Below, one piece after another: positions 26,905 to 35,035 of a stretch of 45,667 nucleotides of DNA. The stretch is taken from assembly GCA_003671275.1 (NCBI GenBank), contig QWPB01000027.1, forward strand, positions 1 to 45,667. The letters run 5' to 3'. A program made the translations under genes and the position numbers. The stretch's first letter is position 1. Every line of letters begins with the position of its first letter. Under the pieces are notes generated by a model that saw only the letters and a list, made by a program, of their open reading frames with translations, had not been told where the DNA came from and ran no database searches. This DNA is from Planctomycetota bacterium (GTDB lineage: Bacteria; Planctomycetota; Planctomycetia; Planctomycetales; Planctomycetaceae).

Positions 26905-28038
26905 CTATGGGGGCCGCGATTCGAGAACTTCGTCCCCCAGAAATCGGGAGGCTCGGCGAACTCCCACGGCCCGCGAATGTTCCCAGATCGTACTGACATC
27001 TCCCAAGTGCTGTACGAGGCTGGGAGTCGGGAAATAGACCGGGACTTCGCAACGGGCAGCCCAGTCTCCGATCAGCATGCTGAGTCCCCCGGAAGGATTA
27101 TCAGTCCGCGAATCACAAGCCGTCTTCATCGCGGAGTCATGGACAAAACGCTCTGCGGCATCGCGGGAAAAGATGAAGACCACCGCGCCAAATTTCCACG
27201 GGGTTTTTCGGTGATGCCAGCCCGCGACATCGCAGGTGTCATCGGTGCAGCACCACCCCGAAACCAGCCCCGGTACATCCCCTGGCCAGAGAGCCTGCTC
27301 CAGGTACTCCCGAACAGGGAGCGAGCCGGGCCAGTAAGCATCATCCTGCACCAGCATCACTGCATCCGCCTCGGGGTGACGTTGCAGTAGCTCGACGACC
27401 GCCAAGTAGTAACTCTGCCTTGCTCCGATTGCTGGCTGGCGGTACGTCCGAGGTAACTCCGTATAGGGCGCGGGGAGATCCACCGCACCATCGATGAACA
27501 GATGCGGCTCCGCCCAGCCAGCGGCTATCAAACTCTGCAAGCAAGGGAGCAAGGTTGCAGCCCGGCGGGGAGCGGTCGTCACTCCTACGGCCCATTGCGT
27601 GACACGCCCCACTCGCTGGCTCGGCAGTGGGAGTACACTGACAATATCTTCGATTGTCCGGGAACCGTCCGGATCACTCGCTCCCGTCGATGTCAGGGGG
27701 AGATCTTCTTCATCAGGCAATACCGGGGGCAGACATCTTTCAGCCTGCATCATCAGCTGCATCCAGTGATCGTGATCGGGCTGCTGATCGTTGGAGGCCG
27801 AGAGCATTTGCTCGGCACAACTCCAGACCCGTGACGCAATCACAGGGTTCCAGTCGCGAACGGTGGGCAGAAAGCTTCGACAGCAACCGGAGCAGACATC
27901 CGCCGACACCTCAGCGGTATCGGCGGGACCGCCGGACAGTAGCTGCGACAACAAATCACACACCACTGACGCGTCACGGGATGTTGTGAGGCGTAGCGGG
28001 CAAGATTCCGGAGACCGGAGCGAAAGTCCCTCAATCAC
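26905..28038 (-). CDS. Glycosyltransferase-like protein with N-terminal cysteine motif domain
   Basis: A 377-residue protein. The C-terminal region resembles a GT-A glycosyltransferase: WAVGVTTAPRRAATLLPCLQSLIAAGW, then AVMLVQDDAYWP (DxD-like) and WKFGAVVFIFSRDAAERF. The first ~100 residues share a pattern with the N-terminus of the glycosyltransferase at 33111: a Cys-x-LL-x-Q segment, then CxxC (VCSGC), a conserved P and a terminal HW...AE. I prefer GTG at 28038, just after the TAA of the upstream small gene. The alternative ATG at 28161 would add an unlike, proline/arginine-rich stretch that overlaps that gene. Its convergent neighbour is the GT gene ending at 26839. Confidence 0.75.
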   Translation of the reverse strand: MIEGLSLRSPESCPLRLTTSRDASVVCDLLSQLLSGGPADTAEVSADVCSGCCRSFLPTVRDWNPVIASRVWSCAEQMLSASNDQQPDHDHWMQLMMQAERCLPPVLPDEEDLPLTSTGASDPDGSRTIEDIVSVLPLPSQRVGRVTQWAVGVTTAPRRAATLLPCLQSLIAAGWAEPHLFIDGAVDLPAPYTELPRTYRQPAIGARQSYYLAVVELLQRHPEADAVMLVQDDAYWPGSLPVREYLEQALWPGDVPGLVSGWCCTDDTCDVAGWHHRKTPWKFGAVVFIFSRDAAERFVHDSAMKTACDSRTDNPSGGLSMLIGDWAARCEVPVYFPTPSLVQHLGDVSTIWEHSRAVGVRRASRFLGDEVLESRPP

Positions 28039-28045
28039 GGGAGAG

Positions 28046-28273
28046 TTAAATTGCGGATTCACGGGTGGCCACAACCACGCTGGGCATCGCGCGGATCTGA
28101 CCGGCAAATAATCCGGGAACCTTGGGGGCGGCACTGGGGCGAGCACCGGGCGAGGAAGCATCCTTCTTGAGCTTCCAGGTCACTCCGGTGAATTCCCACA
28201 AGGAGTACCCCATAGGGATGCTCCGTCCTACGCAGCAAAAGCTCATCTGAATGTCTTGACTGTGATTCTTCAT
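28046..28273 (-). CDS. Small hypothetical protein
   Basis: A 75-residue predicted protein with no family recognised. It starts at ATG 28273 with GAGAG about five bases upstream, reads MKNHSQDIQMSFCCVGRSIP at first, then aromatic and lysine-rich, and ends six bases before the GTG at 28038. It lies in the gap between the large kinase gene and the glycosyltransferase, on the same strand as both. The overlapping frame of the glycosyltransferase in this interval has a shadow-like composition, which supports this small gene as the real one. An adaptor or inhibitor of the kinase/glycosyltransferase system is conceivable, but there is no direct evidence. Confidence 0.5.
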   Translation of the reverse strand: MKNHSQDIQMSFCCVGRSIPMGYSLWEFTGVTWKLKKDASSPGARPSAAPKVPGLFAGQIRAMPSVVVATRESAI

Positions 28274-28378
28274 GGCCGCTCTCGGTAAAGGTTGAAACTC
28301 CGACACTGAGTTTAAGCTAGCAGGACTGTACTCCTTTCGCAACTGTTACTGATGGTCATCTCCATTTGAATTGAACAA

Positions 28379-31300
28379 TCAGGGTTTCGATGGAACGCCG
28401 GGCGAAATCGTTCGTGCGATACGATAGCCCAAGGAGTCAAACTCCGTGTTAGTCGGTGTCGACCGAGGATCTTTGAGCTTTAGCATATGATGCTCATAGG
28501 TGCAGTTTCCCCCGACGACGAATCGCTGCAGGGCACTGGAGGGGCCATCGAAAGTCCATTCCATGGCATTTCCCCAGCAATCAAACAGGCCAAATGCATT
28601 GGGCAGGAGTAGCCCCACGGGACGTGAGACGGGATTCCGATAGCCACTCGATGTCATCTCGCGTGAATTGTTATAGTGCCAGGCGTAGGCAGGCATGAGT
28701 TGGGGGCTGTTTCCGAAATACCATTGGGATTTCGTTTCGGCGCAACACGCGAACTCCCACTCGGCAAGTGTTGGCAAACGGTAACCCTCCCGATCTAGGT
28801 AAGCAGGATCGTTTCCCGGTTCCCAGCTATATAACCGCTGTAACTGCTGGTCGTAAGATTCCCCGCTCTCCCCGGGGGGCGTGCAAAACTGGTCACGGGA
28901 CAGTCCGTGTCGCGCAGAAAGCCAGTCAGAGTACATCATCGCTTCGGGCCACTTCACAATATTAATGGGACAATCGATCTGGGGAGCCCGTGTGATGGAA
29001 TAGTGCTTGAACGGCTGAAAGTCGAGGAATTGTCGAACCGTCACTTCGGTGGCACAGATCTCATAGACCCGACCAATTCCGGGCTCATTCGTGCCATCGA
29101 TCCGGACCATCAGGTGACCTTCAGGGGTCAATCGCCATTTCCGGTCCGTCAGTCCAGCGACCCCCGGGGTGGTAATCAGGGGGGTATTGCGGGGGATGTC
29201 ACATTTGCGCATTAACCAGTCGGCGGCAGAATGGACTCCCGCATCCGGATGGGTTTCGTAGAGGATTCGGACTTGCTGGCGTGTCAATTCCTGCAACCGA
29301 GTGGCGACCTGAGGATACTGTCCAATCGCCATGATCAGCCCGCTCAGTATCCCGGAATCGCCCTGTTCGTTTCGGGCGACCTCCTGCTTCAGGCGGGATT
29401 CCGCGAATTCCAATCGGGCTCCCAGTTGAGCCATTCGATCAATCACCAGTGCGCGCACTCCCGGTTGGGGATTCCGGGTGAGCAATGCCCAGCTTTCTTC
29501 CCGAGAAGCGATTGACAACAGTAGTGCTGCCGCTGCCGAGATCTGATGCTCCCAGCGAATCTCCGCCTCCTGAGAACTTGTATTGCGGGGGGTTTGCAGC
29601 ACCCCGAGAAGCCACTTCTCCGGCAGCGACTTGATCAAGGGACGCAAATCGTCCCATTGCCAGGGGGCCCCCTGAATTACCAACTCTGCGAGTGCCTGAT
29701 CGTCGTTTTCGTAGTACGTTCGCAAGAACGTTATTTTGGATCGCGCCCGGTCATCGACAACTGTTTGCCCTAGGACTTGCGCCATTGTCGGACGCAGCAA
29801 TTCCGCTACGGGACGTGTTCCGTCCACGAGGGCTCGGAAATTATCCGGATTTCGCAGTGCCCGATCCACGGTCTCGTCGGTGAGGAATCGAGAAACATCA
29901 GGGATCGCCAGCCAGCGTTGTTGAGCCTCCGTGTTCCTGGGAGGGTCCAGACGAGCCAACAGGATCGCAGCCCGGAATGCCTGCTGTCGCTGTGCATCAT
30001 TCGATTGAGGAGCTGCTCCCGCCGCCAAGGACGTCCAGCATATGGCAAGACACTGTTCGCGGCGGGAAATCAGGGCTTCACGAATCACCAGCAGTTCCGA
30101 GGGGCTTGCCAGATGCATTGCCCAATTCAGCAACGGTTCGATGGCAGAGGTGTCCCATGTGAGCTGGGCCAGTCGCAGATTGAGCGCGGCATTGGAATCG
30201 GGAGGAACCAATGCCAGGGCTTCGTTCAGCTGGGACTCTGCAAATCGCCGATGAGGCTGAAGCTGTTTGATGATCGAGGGCGTGCCCTCGGCGTTCATCG
30301 TTTGCAACTGGGCCACCAGAGCGTGCCCCCGGCTCCAGCTGCGATAGCCCTGGAATCCGACGACTGCGAGTACGAACAAGAGTATGCCCATCACCGTTTG
30401 TGCGATGAGTTGACGGTCAGCGGCACGCAACATGCGACGTTCGGGTTCGGTGAGCGATGCCGAACGCAGCAACAGCCGATATTGAATCCAGTCTCGCCAG
30501 AGTGGCAGATTGCGTCGTGCGGGTTGGCTATTCCAGATGGCGGACCGCTCGGAGAGCATCAATCGGCAGCGTCCGGAATACGTCTTGCGCTGCTCGGAGT
30601 AGAGCCATTCCCGAATGGAGGGGACCAGAAAGTCGTGTGACAACTGGTAATGCAGCTCCGTGTCCTTCACTTCCTGAACGGATCGGGAATGCTCCAGGGC
30701 ATCCACGGGACAGATCAGCTTCAGCTGTCCTTCGAGGATGTTCATCAGCCCTTCAAAATGCTTCAGATCGTCTCCATAACCGGACAGCACATGGAGTTCG
30801 TGATAGGTCAGATGGCGGGTCTTAATTTGCGTGCCGACATCCGGCAGTAATCCCCCCAAAAGTCGACGGACCCCGTCTTCATGAATCCGATGCCCCACAG
30901 GGGCATGGGCCGCAGAGAATGACTCGCGAAGGAATTGCACGCCAACTCCAACGGCTCCTCCCAGCTGTGACAAAGTCGCGGGGACCCAGTCGCGGGCTTT
31001 GACCATTTCGGCAAAGAGCGACAGATGGACCGGGAATACTTTGCCATCCTTGGTCAGGTAGTCCACGGCCATGTCGATGAACTGCCGGGCTTCTTTCGAA
31101 AGCGGTGTCTCTCCCGAGGGCAGTCGGTCATACGCCTGGCCAAGCAGCGTCAGAACAGCTCGGGCATGAGGCAGGTCGAATAGATCGACCATTCGGACAT
31201 TCTTCCCCACGATGAGCGGTGTTTCCACCGATTCCATAAAGCGATTCAGGGCCATCCAGAAATCGTCGCGAACCAGCACAATGCATTGCAGCCGGTGGCC

Positions 31301-32887
31301 ATCGCATTGCCGCAGCGCGCGAATCAGTTCCGGTTGGTCCCGTTCATGAACCGAGTGCAACCACTGCTCGAATTGATCGATCACGATCAGGAGTTTCTGG
31401 CCAGCGGGCAGTCCCTTGCCACGTCGCACGGCTGTCAGTTTGTCGGTCAGTGTCGTCTCTGATTCCAGCCCCGGAAAACGGTTCACCAACAAGGTCGAAA
31501 GCTGCTGCTCGGTATTGTCGATGGTGGCTTCAAAGATCAGCGTCGAGACCTCCACCTTGCCAAGCAGTGGGGCCAGCCCTGCCCGCATGAGCGAAGATTT
31601 TCCACACCCCGATGGACCCGCCAGCACCCCAATTCGGTGCAATTCCGGCTGGTCATCCGGCTGCTGAACCCAACGAACCCAATGGCTGATGCTTTCGGGA
31701 AGTCCAGCTCGATCGAATGGCCCGGCCAGCAGTCGTAGAAAAAAATAGGCGTCATGCCGATCGTAGGACCGCAATCCTCGAGGAATGAACTTACCTGGAG
31801 TGTCGGACTTTCCCGCCCGGACGCCCAGCATCTGACGAGAGATCGCCGAGTCTCTGTCCTGACTGGTTTGTTCCGACAGGAAACACCGCAAATCATCCGC
31901 AAGTTCGCGCCCGCTGGAGTAGCGATCGCTGGCCCGCTTTGACAGAAGTTTCAGACAGATCCAGTTCAGTTCGATCGGAATTGCTGGTTTGTGTGTCAGC
32001 AGCGAGAGCGGCTGATCTTCGACTAGCTTGCGACGGGTCTCGTCAAAGTTGGCCCCTTGAATGGGGCGGACCCCGGTCAGCATCTCGTACATCACCGTTC
32101 CGAGGCTGTAGAGATCGGTTCGGAAGTCGATGCGATGCCCTTCCCCGCCCGCTTGCTCCGGGCTCATGTAGCTGGGAGTTCCAGCTCCTGCCCGGTGCAT
32201 CAGCACATCCGCTTCATGCAGTGCCAGTCCAAAGTCGGCCACGAAAATTCGATCCGATTGATCGATCAGCAGATTGCTGGGTTTGATGTCACGATGAATT
32301 AATTTGTGGCTGTGAATGTAGTCCAGGGTTTCGGCGACCGACACTAGTAGTTTGATGCTGTGTTCAATGGTTAATGATTCACTTCCCAGAATCTGGGCCA
32401 GATTGCGACCATCGATCAGTTTGGAGACGACAAAACAACGACCATCCGAAAGGACACCGAAGTCATATACCGGCACGATTCCCGAATGATCGAGTTGGGC
32501 AACGGTCTGAGCTTCCTGGAGATACTGTTGTCGTTCCGCGTCCGTCTGCACGCGGTGCTTGTGCGGAACCTTGATGGCAACGAAGCGATTCAGCTGCTCA
32601 TCCCGGGAACGATAAACGACTCCAAACCCGCCATTTCCCAGATATCCCTCAATCACATACCGTCCGAGATGGGTGGGGGCTCCCGGGTCCGCATAATACT
32701 GGGTTTGAGAGGAATCCACGGTCAGGATATCACCCAATTGAAAGGGGGATACCGCACTGGAATTTGCCGGTGCAACGACTTCGTCAGACGTGGATTCTGA
32801 TCGATTGTCCAATTGATCGCTCAAAACTGAATTCCCGCAGAGGAAGGGCCACTCTCGTGACGGTATTCTGTCATGCCTCGCGAGCAT
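28379..32887 (-). CDS. Ser/Thr protein kinase-STAND ATPase-FGE-sulfatase fusion
   Basis: A 1502-residue multidomain protein. Residues about 76-336 are a Hanks-type kinase with Lys106 (VAIKV), catalytic Asp200 (HRDIKPSN), DFG Asp218 and a GTPSYMSPEQ activation end. Next is a STAND ATPase (about 370-800) with Walker A GPSGCGKS (424-431) and Walker B LLIVIDQFEQ (499-508), then a membrane helix (about 831-850), a helical HEAT-like region, and a C-terminal formylglycine-generating-enzyme-like domain (about 1260-1495: RLPTLAEWEFACCAE, NAFGLFDCWGNAMEW, LGYRIART). The ATG at 32887 is chosen, leaving a divergent gap with the GT gene; the frame is open to 33004. It probably senses a signal and drives the linked effectors; the N-terminal kinase is predicted to be active. 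Confidence 0.9.
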   Translation of the reverse strand: MLARHDRIPSREWPFLCGNSVLSDQLDNRSESTSDEVVAPANSSAVSPFQLGDILTVDSSQTQYYADPGAPTHLGRYVIEGYLGNGGFGVVYRSRDEQLNRFVAIKVPHKHRVQTDAERQQYLQEAQTVAQLDHSGIVPVYDFGVLSDGRCFVVSKLIDGRNLAQILGSESLTIEHSIKLLVSVAETLDYIHSHKLIHRDIKPSNLLIDQSDRIFVADFGLALHEADVLMHRAGAGTPSYMSPEQAGGEGHRIDFRTDLYSLGTVMYEMLTGVRPIQGANFDETRRKLVEDQPLSLLTHKPAIPIELNWICLKLLSKRASDRYSSGRELADDLRCFLSEQTSQDRDSAISRQMLGVRAGKSDTPGKFIPRGLRSYDRHDAYFFLRLLAGPFDRAGLPESISHWVRWVQQPDDQPELHRIGVLAGPSGCGKSSLMRAGLAPLLGKVEVSTLIFEATIDNTEQQLSTLLVNRFPGLESETTLTDKLTAVRRGKGLPAGQKLLIVIDQFEQWLHSVHERDQPELIRALRQCDGHRLQCIVLVRDDFWMALNRFMESVETPLIVGKNVRMVDLFDLPHARAVLTLLGQAYDRLPSGETPLSKEARQFIDMAVDYLTKDGKVFPVHLSLFAEMVKARDWVPATLSQLGGAVGVGVQFLRESFSAAHAPVGHRIHEDGVRRLLGGLLPDVGTQIKTRHLTYHELHVLSGYGDDLKHFEGLMNILEGQLKLICPVDALEHSRSVQEVKDTELHYQLSHDFLVPSIREWLYSEQRKTYSGRCRLMLSERSAIWNSQPARRNLPLWRDWIQYRLLLRSASLTEPERRMLRAADRQLIAQTVMGILLFVLAVVGFQGYRSWSRGHALVAQLQTMNAEGTPSIIKQLQPHRRFAESQLNEALALVPPDSNAALNLRLAQLTWDTSAIEPLLNWAMHLASPSELLVIREALISRREQCLAICWTSLAAGAAPQSNDAQRQQAFRAAILLARLDPPRNTEAQQRWLAIPDVSRFLTDETVDRALRNPDNFRALVDGTRPVAELLRPTMAQVLGQTVVDDRARSKITFLRTYYENDDQALAELVIQGAPWQWDDLRPLIKSLPEKWLLGVLQTPRNTSSQEAEIRWEHQISAAAALLLSIASREESWALLTRNPQPGVRALVIDRMAQLGARLEFAESRLKQEVARNEQGDSGILSGLIMAIGQYPQVATRLQELTRQQVRILYETHPDAGVHSAADWLMRKCDIPRNTPLITTPGVAGLTDRKWRLTPEGHLMVRIDGTNEPGIGRVYEICATEVTVRQFLDFQPFKHYSITRAPQIDCPINIVKWPEAMMYSDWLSARHGLSRDQFCTPPGESGESYDQQLQRLYSWEPGNDPAYLDREGYRLPTLAEWEFACCAETKSQWYFGNSPQLMPAYAWHYNNSREMTSSGYRNPVSRPVGLLLPNAFGLFDCWGNAMEWTFDGPSSALQRFVVGGNCTYEHHMLKLKDPRSTPTNTEFDSLGYRIARTISPGVPSKP

Positions 32888-33110
32888 CGTCGATCCCTGT
32901 GGGGATATTTGCTCGAATCGTAGCCTTAGAGATCTCGTTCGCTCTTGGGAGCCACCTCGATGATGGCGTCTCCCCGCCACGTTCCCAGGTCGAGAGTCCG
33001 CCACGATGTCGCAACATCGTGTTCCGCGGCTTAAACTGATGCGACAACTGGGGACGAGTGCCCCTTCTCACGTTTTGTACAGCCTTTGCGACGATCAGCG
33101 GAGCCAACCG

Positions 33111-33854
33111 ATGGGTCAGACAGTCTCTTGTGAAAGTGAAGATGAACTGGAAGCTTGTGTCTATCGGAGTCCCTCGCCGGTGGATGGCCCCGACCGACCG
33201 TCGGAATGCCGACTCCTGGCCCAAATCCTGAGCTTGCCATCGACTCAATGCCCGGTCACCCCGGCGATGTGTCGGCTTTGTCGTGAGCATACGGGAACCC
33301 GACTATTTGCCGAGCATCCCCTATTTCCGTCGTTGGCTTATCAACGGGCGTCCGAGCAACTGGTTGAGGCGACAACACCCAGCGAACAGGAACATTGGGA
33401 AGCATGGCAGGAACGGGCGGAAGCGGCTCTCCTGCGACAGTGTGATTCGCTTCCGAGTACCAGTCATCCGCACTGTGCGTGTGATGTCGTCCTCTGTGTG
33501 TCGGTGGATAGCGAGTCACTGCGAGAATCGATAGACAGTATCCTGGAGCAGCAGGAAGTTAGTCCGATCTTGCATCTGGTGGAAACCGGAGCGGAGTCGA
33601 TCGACTGGGGTGAACTGACGGGCCGCTGGAACGTTCAAATTCACCGCCTGCCCGGAGAAAAGTCCCCGCTGAACGCGGCGGAACAGATCGCCGCAACGCT
33701 CCGCACTCCCTACTTGGCGGTCCAGCATCCACTCTGCCCCACTCTGCCCCAGCCTGCCCTGGCGACTCGCCCTGTCGATCCGCACGCTGCTCGATCAGGG
33801 GGCGGAGTTATTCGTTGGCAGCCTGGTCGACGAGGACTCGTCGGACAGTCATGA
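33111..33854 (+). CDS. Glycosyltransferase, N-terminal part (frame broken by 10-bp duplication)
   Basis: The N-terminal ~100 residues form the cysteine-motif domain shared with the GT at 26905-28038 (ECRLLAQILSLPSTQC...MCRLC...EHWEAWQERAEAAL). After it is a GT2-like but degenerate domain (CDVVLCVSVDSESLRESIDSILEQQEVSPILHLVETG). At 33731-33750 a perfect 10-bp tandem duplication, ACTCTGCCCC twice, shifts the frame, and translation then runs on in a wrong frame to the stop at 33852. Removing one copy joins it in frame to the next feature. The ATG at 33111 has GGAG eight bases upstream; ATG 33006 is an alternative. If undamaged, the whole gene would encode about 614 residues with two GT2-type domains. 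Confidence 0.7.
   Translation: MGQTVSCESEDELEACVYRSPSPVDGPDRPSECRLLAQILSLPSTQCPVTPAMCRLCREHTGTRLFAEHPLFPSLAYQRASEQLVEATTPSEQEHWEAWQERAEAALLRQCDSLPSTSHPHCACDVVLCVSVDSESLRESIDSILEQQEVSPILHLVETGAESIDWGELTGRWNVQIHRLPGEKSPLNAAEQIAATLRTPYLAVQHPLCPTLPQPALATRPVDPHAARSGGGVIRWQPGRRGLVGQS
33731..33750. repeat. 10-bp tandem duplication that breaks the GT2 gene
   Basis: ACTCTGCCCC occurs twice in tandem (33731-33740 and 33741-33750). Deleting one copy restores the frame of the following GT part, with the reading ...AVQHPLCPSLPWRLALSIRTLL. A tandem unit that is not a multiple of three could revert by slippage. Confidence 0.92.
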
Positions 33855-33882
33855 CGACGCCCCGAATCATACCCTGCCTGAT

Positions 33883-34962
33883 TTGGTGCCATGGTCACTA
33901 GTGATCCGCCGGGCCACGCTGGCGGACCTGAATGGCTCCTGGTTTGGAGACCACGAGGGATGCGGACCTTTGATTCAGGAGGCAGCTCGCCAAGGGCGTG
34001 CGATGGCAATCAGCCCCAGACCGGTGCTGGATGCTGCCTTAACCATGGAGGAACGGATCAGCGGGATCATCCGCCGCGTTGCCCCCCCTCCGTCGTCAGT
34101 CCATCAGTACCGTCCGCAGCAGATCACGTCAGCTCCCGTCCCCTGCGATGTGGTGCTGCCGTTTAAGGGGCAACTGGATTACGTACGAGAGGCACTTGAC
34201 AGCCTGTTGAACCAGCAATTCGTTCAGCCCATCATTCATCTGATCGACGATACGACGGAATCTGATACCACTGATTTTCTCAATGAATGGGCCCGGCACC
34301 CGCAGTTACGGGTTTATCGCAATCGTGAGAATGTGGGACAGTTCCAGTCCTTTAACAACGTGGCCCCCTACTGGGAAACGGACCTTGTGGCTGTTCAGGA
34401 TGCGGATGACATCAGCTTGCCACATCGTCTGCACTGGGCAATTCAGATGCTTCAGGCGAGCGGTGCGGACTATTTCGGCGGAGCTGTTGAACTGTTCGGA
34501 GACGAAGACCTGATTCGTCCGGTGATGTCGGAGACGACGGAGTTGGCGCGGATGCGTCGGGCGGACTATCGGCGATCATTTTATCCGCTGTGGTCAAAGA
34601 CGGACTACTTTCTGGAGAACCCGACGGCCGTGTTTCGGACCGCGATGTTCCGGGAGATGGGAGGGTACGCGGACTTTGGCAGCCGGTTGATGAATCGCAC
34701 GAGTCTGGACACCGAGTTTCAGTTACGTTGCCTGTACCGGGGGGTACGTTTTGCGATCACCCGGGAGATCGTCACTCGCTATCGGGTCCACCCGGAATCG
34801 GCAACACAGAATCGGCAGACCGGCTGGGGGACCACGCCCCGCGCTGCTTCGATTCGCCAGCTGGAAGAACGCTGCCGGATCTTTCGGAGTGGGAATTTCG
34901 ATCCCCGATTGTTTGGCGCTCTGGGCCGTTACACTCATTTGACCGAGCGATGGAACGGATGA
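33883..34962 (+). CDS. Glycosyltransferase family 2, C-terminal part
   Basis: A 359-residue open frame with a full-looking GT2 domain: CDVVLPFKGQLDYVREALDSLLNQQF, then NRENVGQFQSFN and the DxD-like AVQDADDISLPHRL, then LENPTAVFRTAMFREMGGYADFG and the usual C-terminal TEFQLRCLYRG. It lacks its own N-terminus: the same frame extends upstream to about 33751 without a stop (SLPWRLALSIRTLLDQGAELF), and the expected start lies in the first part before the duplication. A TTG at 33883 or GTG at 33886 could start a partial product. Its sugar and acceptor are not predictable. Confidence 0.8.
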   Translation: MVPWSLVIRRATLADLNGSWFGDHEGCGPLIQEAARQGRAMAISPRPVLDAALTMEERISGIIRRVAPPPSSVHQYRPQQITSAPVPCDVVLPFKGQLDYVREALDSLLNQQFVQPIIHLIDDTTESDTTDFLNEWARHPQLRVYRNRENVGQFQSFNNVAPYWETDLVAVQDADDISLPHRLHWAIQMLQASGADYFGGAVELFGDEDLIRPVMSETTELARMRRADYRRSFYPLWSKTDYFLENPTAVFRTAMFREMGGYADFGSRLMNRTSLDTEFQLRCLYRGVRFAITREIVTRYRVHPESATQNRQTGWGTTPRAASIRQLEERCRIFRSGNFDPRLFGALGRYTHLTERWNG

Positions 34963-35035
34963 ATGTTAGCATCCCGCGTTTTTTTCGAAAAGATTTCGTC
35001 GATGTTGGTCCTTCTTTCGGTGTCCAGTGCCACTC

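Noticed and set aside
28039-28161. Upstream ATG start (28161) for the minus-strand glycosyltransferase
   Set aside because: The extra residues are proline/arginine-rich and overlap a more gene-like small frame; GTG at 28038 is preferred.
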